A stretch of DNA of 64,000 bases from Zygnema cylindricum (taxonomy: Eukaryota; Streptophyta; Zygnematophyceae; Zygnematales; Zygnemataceae), in the NCBI GenBank assembly GCA_037447655.1, contig JBBHKE010002582.1, positions 1 to 64,000 of the forward strand. The letters are read 5' to 3'. This document shows positions 58,890 to 64,000 of this stretch, piece by piece (the first letter of the stretch is position 1; the number at the start of each line of letters is the position of its first letter). The translations under genes were made by a program, and so were the position numbers. Under the pieces are notes generated by a model. The model had not been told where the DNA came from and ran no database searches. It saw only the letters and a list, made by a program, of their open reading frames with translations.

Positions 58890-59125
58890 AAGTCTCTCTC
58901 TCACGCTCTCTCTCTCTTTTTCTCTCTCTCTCCCTCTCTCTCTGTGTCAGTCTTTCTCTCTCTTTCTCTCTCTTTCTCTCTCTTTCTCTTTCTTTCTCTC
59001 TTTCTCTCTCTTTTTTTCTCTCTCTCTCTCTCGCTCTCCCTCTCTCTCTCTCTTTCTCCTCTCCTCTCCTCTCCTCTCCTCTCCTCTCCCCTCCTCTCCT
59101 TTCCTCCCGCTATCTCTCTCTCTGT
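58890..59125. repeat. CT-rich microsatellite, GH16 paralogue intron 3
   Basis: Follows the exon 3 donor (GTAAGTCTCTCTCTC) and includes a CTCTCCTCTCCTCTC pentamer stretch near 59055-59100. It matches the position of the tract at 52205-52296 in the partner gene. Confidence 0.9.
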
Positions 59126-60364
59126 TTCTTTTCCTCAATATCACATTGCGTGCCTTCCTTTTCAAAAATATCTCACAGCTTTTGTTCTTCCCTAATAAAT
59201 GAATTTACACGGGTTCAAATGGGTTTTCAGATGGAAAATGGACAACAAAGTTCTCCACATGTACGACAACCGTCTCTGGGAATGTCCCTCTCCTCCTCCT
59301 GGCACTCTCCTCAATCTCTACCTCTCCCTCTCCCCTCCCTCGTCCTCCATCCTCACACCCATCAATGCCTCATCCACATTTAATCTCGTGAGCTTCCTAT
59401 CGCCCCAACTTTCTCCTCCCTCTCTGCCAGCTGTCACTTCCAGCTCGTCGGTTTATCCCCTTGGAATCGATTATTGCACCGAAAAAATATCGATTTTGAA
59501 TGACGCGGCAAATATCACTTTCGACCAATCAGGATGCGGTGAGTGACAAACTGGACTTGAAAGTGTTTTAATTTTAAGGAAAAAGGTGGAATTTTACACC
59601 TCCCTCTCCTTTTTATTGAGAATAATGGATAAGTTGCTAAAAGAATGGGAGTTACGCCTGTTTTGAATAGTGTTAAAACAAGATTTTTTACCAAGGCAGA
59701 TTTGATACAACGAGTAGTGAATTGGTGTGGATTTTCAATCGAAAAAGTCTTTTGTAAGGTTTCTCAAAAATCTACAGAAATGTTTTACCCTTTTCATTAT
59801 GTTGTGGTAAAGTAAAATCATGATTTTATACTTGGTCGAATGATTTTTTGTACTTGAGAAAACAGTAAATTATTTACTTTATAATTAATGTGCTCCGTAC
59901 AAGCTAAGGTGGGATTTTAAGCGAATTATACAACTTTTGTGAAAGTAGTATGATGCATAGTGGAATGGCTGAAAATTGTGGATGGGATGTCGGTAGTAGA
60001 GGAAAAGTTAAATCCACGACTGATTGTAATTGAAATCTTTTGAAATAGCCATGAATGTTTCTTTTCTTGCTGGAGATTTTTTTTGGAGCATTCAGTGGAT
60101 TAATTCAGCTTGTGTATTTCGGGAGAGGTCTCAGGTGGACGATTTCGCACAGCTCGCAACTACAAGTATGGAGAATTTTTGGGAGAGTTTAAGTGTGCAG
60201 ATGGCAATACTAGTGGAGCATTGTCTTCTTTCTATGTAAGAAATAGTCGAGTTCATGTTTTTGAATGATTACTTTTCTAATTCTAGTTGTTTCAATAACG
60301 ATGCTTGAACACGTTAATATCATTTGCATACAATTTCTTATCCAATGTTGTGTTAAAATCTTCG

Positions 60365-60545
60365 TCCAATGTCCAATGTCCAAAGTGTAATGTCATGTGT
60401 CATATGTCAAGTGTCCAATGACCAATGTCTAATGTACATTTTCCATTTTTTATTTTTCAATTTGTGGTTCAATGTCCAATGTCCAATTTTTGGTGTCCAT
60501 TGCCAATTTCTAGTGCTTAATGTTTGATACCTATGCCCAATACTC
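60365..60545. repeat. TCCAATG minisatellite in paralogue intron 5
   Basis: Degenerate copies of GTCCAATGTCCAATG and relatives lie in the same intron as the repeat of the minus-strand gene, ending about 65 bases before the exon 6 acceptor. It is shorter than the partner array. Confidence 0.8.
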
Positions 60546-60837
60546 CATATCCTACTCCCAATTTCTAAACGCACGAATGCTAACACAATCCTCTTTCTTT
60601 CCGTGTCCAGCTGTCCTCCATGGAGGGATACCCTTCACAGGATGAGATTGACTTTGAGTGGTTAGGAAACAACAAAATGGGTGTTCAAACCAATTATTAT
60701 GTGAATGGAGTTGGAGGGAATGAGGTGTTCCTGTCCCTCGGATTTGACTGCTCTGAAGCCTTTCATAAATACACCATTCGCTATACCGAGTCCACTATCA
60801 CGTAAGAATTCTCTTTCTCACTCTCCTCTAACTCTCT

Positions 60838-60838
60838 G

Positions 60839-60895
<57 letters not shown>

Positions 60896-60902
60896 TCTCC
60901 CC
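60838..60902. repeat. CT microsatellite, GH16 paralogue intron 6
   Basis: A CT run of about 25 units beginning about 40 bases after the exon 6 donor at 60802. The partner gene has a GA tract (CT on the coding strand) at the matching place, 50530-50550, and more at 50405-50425. Confidence 0.9.
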
Positions 60903-61349
60903 TCCCTCATGAACATACGCACTTTTTACCATCACTTAGGACACTTTTCCACCACGTCTCCTGTGCTCTTTACATTTTTTGAACAATTCAAGGATGATTA
61001 CAATACCAGACAAATTCATGGTTGTCGGATTCAAAAGTATCTTCACGTTTCTCAAACCTGCCAATTGATTTGCTTCCCACATACCTCCCTCTTATCAAGT
61101 CTCAATCCTAATATAAACTCTCTCCTATGTCTTTCCAGCTGGCTGGTCGATGATCAAGTGGAACGCATTGTCGAAAAAGACTTAGTTCCGACATTCCCCG
61201 TAAAATCGATGTTTCTTTACGCTTCTTTGTGGAACGCCAGTTTTGTTCTTGATGGAGGCTGGTCGGGAAAGTGGAGTGACCAAGATTTGCCTCATCTTAT
61301 TCAGTATCGCGATATGAGGGTTTCTCCGTTGCCAAGTACCATGGCTTGA

Positions 61350-62751
61350 GTATTTGGGTACATTATTTAAGCAAACTTCTTTTTGGAAAGAAAAATTTGG
61401 GAATGGAAATTGGAAGTTATGGATGAAATTAACGTCACGTGGAGACAATTTTGGGTTCAATTTTCTAAAGCTCACAGATCATTCGATCGGCATGAAAGGC
61501 GATTTGTTCAGATTCATTTCATTTTTTCAATTTTTTTATTATTCCTTACGTTTTCTCACTTTTCAGATGCGTATTTTTAAAGTACGGTGCCTTTGATTTT
61601 CACCAAAGGCTAGCAATATTTTACATCTGTATCTTTTATTCTTTCTCAACAGTTTATCTCTGAACTCCTAGTAGTTTAGCTGTCTTGGTATTTAGAAAGG
61701 GTACGACACGGGGCACAGGTTACTTGGTACTCCGAAAAATAAATTTCCCATGGAACATATTATGGAATCAATGGCCCAAAATTGCTGACATCATCGCGAT
61801 GTCATGTGGGACAAAGGAAAAAATAGCTTTCGATTATTTGTACTGTCGCTTGCTATACCGTCAACTTTATTTTCTAGATTGGCTGAATTTACTATGGGCT
61901 AAGAATTTAGTTGACTTTAATTGTTTTTCCGAACGGCTTTTTTTACAACACTATGAAATGAAATTGCTAATACAATTTTGATATTTGATTTTAGTTACCT
62001 TCTATTTTGATATTCCCTATCGATGCTTTTTTTGTGTGAAATGACCAAAATCTGGTTTTAGGGGAGCTTCAAGTTCTAAATTGACTGTTTATTGTTTCAT
62101 ATGCCAAGTTTTCTTCCCAGAAAATGTTGATCAATTCTTACAGTGGTTATGTGAAGGACATGATGTGTTTTTAACTCCAAAAAGTTATATATTCGAATTC
62201 TGGCTTCAAATGTCAAGATTGAAAAAATTCCAGATTTAAATCCTGGTTTTCAATGTCAAGAAGTGCAAAGAAACATTTGCACAAAATAGCAATCAACTTT
62301 CCACTTGTAGGGAGCACAAATATAATTTTATGTATTCGAACAATTTTTCAAGAACTCACAACATTGTTTTCAGATAGTGTGTTTTTGAATAGTCAACTCT
62401 AACATTAATCGAAAAAAAACTGTCAAATCTATGTGTTCTAGTTTTGCACTAAACAAAACTAGGTCTCCAATACAGTGTACCCCACAGCCTTTTCAATTCT
62501 CGTCTTTTTAAACCTACTTGTGTTAATTAAATATCAGGAAATAATCAACCGTCAAGGAACAACTAAGAATTATACCTTAAAAAGTCCTATTTCAGCCAAG
62601 TCTATCGGAACATGTTTCAATATGTTAAGCTATCGAAAAAATAATAGTTAAGCTTTTTCCCTTACACAATTTTTTCATTTCGGCTATCTTTCAATTCTAA
62701 TTCCAATTCCAATTCTAGTTTCAGTTTCAGTTTCGGTCAATTTCATGAGTT
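61350..62751. other. intergenic, no gene seen
   Basis: The 3' flank of the GH16 paralogue, then AT-rich spacer. A 98-codon frame at 61685-61981 has no recognisable motif and is not called. Confidence 0.45.
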
Positions 62752-62949
62752 TCACTCACCGCCTTTCTCCAAAGTCTTTCTTATACTTAGTACATTTAAG
62801 CTTGCTACTTGCACAAGGACAGCTACTGAGCTAACAAAAACCAAAGCCTTGTCATCATATCTGTTGGCCAAATGAACAAGGCCGACATATGAGATGATAC
62901 CGAAAGCAATGCCGCATATATGTCCAACTGAAAAATTTCCCTCGGCCAT
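62752..62949 (-). CDS. small predicted membrane protein, possibly first exon
   Basis: Unrecognised. From MAEGNFS the frame codes for 65 residues with two hydrophobic stretches (GIAFGIISYVGLVHLA and ALVFVSSVAVLVQVA) separated by a charged turn (NRYDDK), and a polar tail (RKTLEKGGE). The plan resembles the 16.9-kb and array proteins: short polar start, helix, charged turn, helix, tail. The sequence match is weak, so relatedness is a guess. The final codons overlap GGCGGTGAGTG, a good splice donor, so this may be an exon of a longer gene continuing to lower coordinates. Confidence 0.35.
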   Translation of the reverse strand: MAEGNFSVGHICGIAFGIISYVGLVHLANRYDDKALVFVSSVAVLVQVASLNVLSIRKTLEKGGE

Positions 62950-64000
62950 TTTAGTTTGTAGCGTCACACAGAATTGGTACGGACGGGCAAAAGACTGGTA
63001 GTCACACGAAATTGGGTAAAGTTTTTGAGTTCTAAGTATTAGGTTAAACAAGAATGATTGGAGGAAGAAAGGTAAGTTGGAGAAGCGTTCTTAGATATGC
63101 GATAGTTGAGGAAGAAGGAGCTTTTGTCGACTGTTTGTTATTGATGTTTATAAATTACTAATTATACTCTATTTTTTGTACATAGAATCTGAAAAGTTTC
63201 AGCGAGAATGCCAACAGTTGCCTGGAAATGCTACTTACAAGGTTCCGGTACAGGAGATTGTCTGCCAGAAAAGAATCGGTACTTCGGTACATAGTTTGAA
63301 GAGGAAGAAAGCCTCTAAAATAGTACAGATTATCTGTCGTATTCAGAGAACTTCTGTAGGGATTCAGCCGGCGATATAATATGTAGCAAACTCCGACGCG
63401 GTAGTCCGATTACAGATTAGGGTTAAGTTCCATTGAAGCAGGCAGCCGCCGTTTCCGGGAAACGTTAATGACCAGGGGGCACTTTTCGTACTAAACAAAA
63501 AATTGACCAATAGAATGTACTCGTGCGTTGGCGTTATTGCATACGACGCCGAAACGGATTGCTCGTCGTTTAAAATATACGATGGAGTTTTATCCTTTTT
63601 CGATTTGTAAATTTTTCGTACTAATGGAAAATGCCTTTTACGTACAAAAGAATATGACAATACTTGATTCAGCCTTTCTCAACATTATGTCGCTAAACTC
63701 CTAGGTTTAGCTGTCTTAGGGGGTGTCCCCATGTATTAAAGTATCTACTTTTTTGTCGTTTTCCCCCAAAATTCAATCCCCAACCATAAAATCTTTTGCC
63801 GTACATAAAATTATTTCCACAAAACAATGAACGTCAATTCGATACTTTGAATGTACTCCATGTTTGTCGTCTTGTGAATTCATTTTGGCGTTTTCCTCAT
63901 TTCGACCACAGGGCAAGAGAATCCAGATCATCAAGAAACTTTCTAAAAAAGCACCTCGCGAGGTGATTTTAGTTAAATTATAACCGAAACAACGAATGAC
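62950..64000. other. window end, no gene seen
   Basis: No supported coding region. At 63722-63770 a block with TGTCCCCATGTA and TTGTCGTTTTCCCCC is the reverse of the repeat at 14166-14312 and so is likely the end of a dispersed element that continues beyond the window. Confidence 0.4.

Larger units (their letters stand above)
57062..61349 (+). pseudogene. PMEI-like plus tandem GH16 paralogue with two stops
   Basis: Exons that match the minus-strand gene: 57062-58007, 58297-58388, 58697-58887, 59231-59538, 60135-60235, 60611-60801, 61139-61349. Four of the seven are equal in length to their partners (92, 308, 101, 191), every intron is GT-AG, and the total of 2040 bases keeps frame. Two codons are TAA: 58335-58337 (codon 329, where the partner has Arg) and 58865-58867 (codon 403, where the partner has Phe). 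Upstream, a signal peptide and the PMEI-like region with its cysteines are intact. The first GH16 module again has SAITMEFP at the active site. Past the stops the second GH16 module, with QDEIDFEWLG, is still well conserved, so the damage looks recent. A truncated secreted protein of about 328 residues could still be made. An alternative acceptor at 58343 would skip the first stop in frame, but not the second. Confidence 0.8.

Noticed and set aside
58645-59202. 185-codon frame on plus
   Set aside because: Exon 3 of the GH16 paralogue in the wrong frame followed by CT microsatellite.
60705-61349. 214-codon frame on plus
   Set aside because: It joins a shadow frame of exon 6 and a CT tract to exon 7; only 61139-61349 is supported as an exon.
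61685-61981. 98-codon frame downstream of the GH16 paralogue
   Set aside because: No recognisable domain, and it is the size expected by chance in AT-rich DNA.

Overview
The window is eukaryotic nuclear DNA from a streptophyte, either a land plant or a charophyte green alga. The main evidence is an ethylene receptor gene with plant domain order, plus plant-type GH16 cell-wall enzymes, Ty1/copia retrotransposons and several families of small transposons. The receptor has 16 exons, whereas land-plant receptors of my acquaintance have far fewer. That leans towards an intron-rich early-diverging lineage, but I cannot name the species. Gene density is low, about three full genes plus a few small ones in 64 kb.

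Layout. Positions 1-19.7 kb are mostly repeats. Two decayed copia elements lie head to head (about 4.2-8.6 kb on minus, 8.6-11.7 kb on plus), and each is broken by a copy of the same LTR-like element. Next come a 0.7-kb tandem duplication (12.8-14.2 kb), MITEs, a short two-membrane-helix protein gene on minus (about 16.9 kb) and a TA-flanked inverted-repeat element (17.8-18.4 kb). Positions 19,670-32,606 hold a complete ethylene receptor gene of 780 codons in plus orientation. It has a signal peptide, three membrane helices with the copper and ethylene residues, a GAF region, a histidine kinase and a receiver. Positions 34.5-48.9 kb are a four-copy tandem array of 3.6-4.9 kb units. Each unit carries a short predicted membrane-protein gene (two copies open, two frameshifted) and has collected MITEs, a hAT-like element and SINE-like sequences. 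Positions 50.0-61.3 kb hold two divergently transcribed paralogues of an unusual secreted wall enzyme.

The most interesting system is that GH16 pair. Reading the splice sites by eye gives a 643-residue protein (minus, 53,812 to 50,026). It has a signal peptide, a PMEI-like four-cysteine helical region, a first GH16 module whose catalytic motif is lost, and a second GH16 module with an intact EIDFE motif. Both GH16 modules carry introns at matching positions and phases (1, 0, 2), which points to duplication of a module inside the gene. The plus-strand paralogue (57,062-61,349) keeps every splice site and nearly the same exon sizes but has two in-frame TAA codons, so it is probably a young pseudogene or a truncated PMEI-like product.

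The genes have no obvious shared pathway beyond plant hormone perception (receptor) and wall remodelling (GH16 pair). All homology statements come from recalled family motifs, not from database searches.
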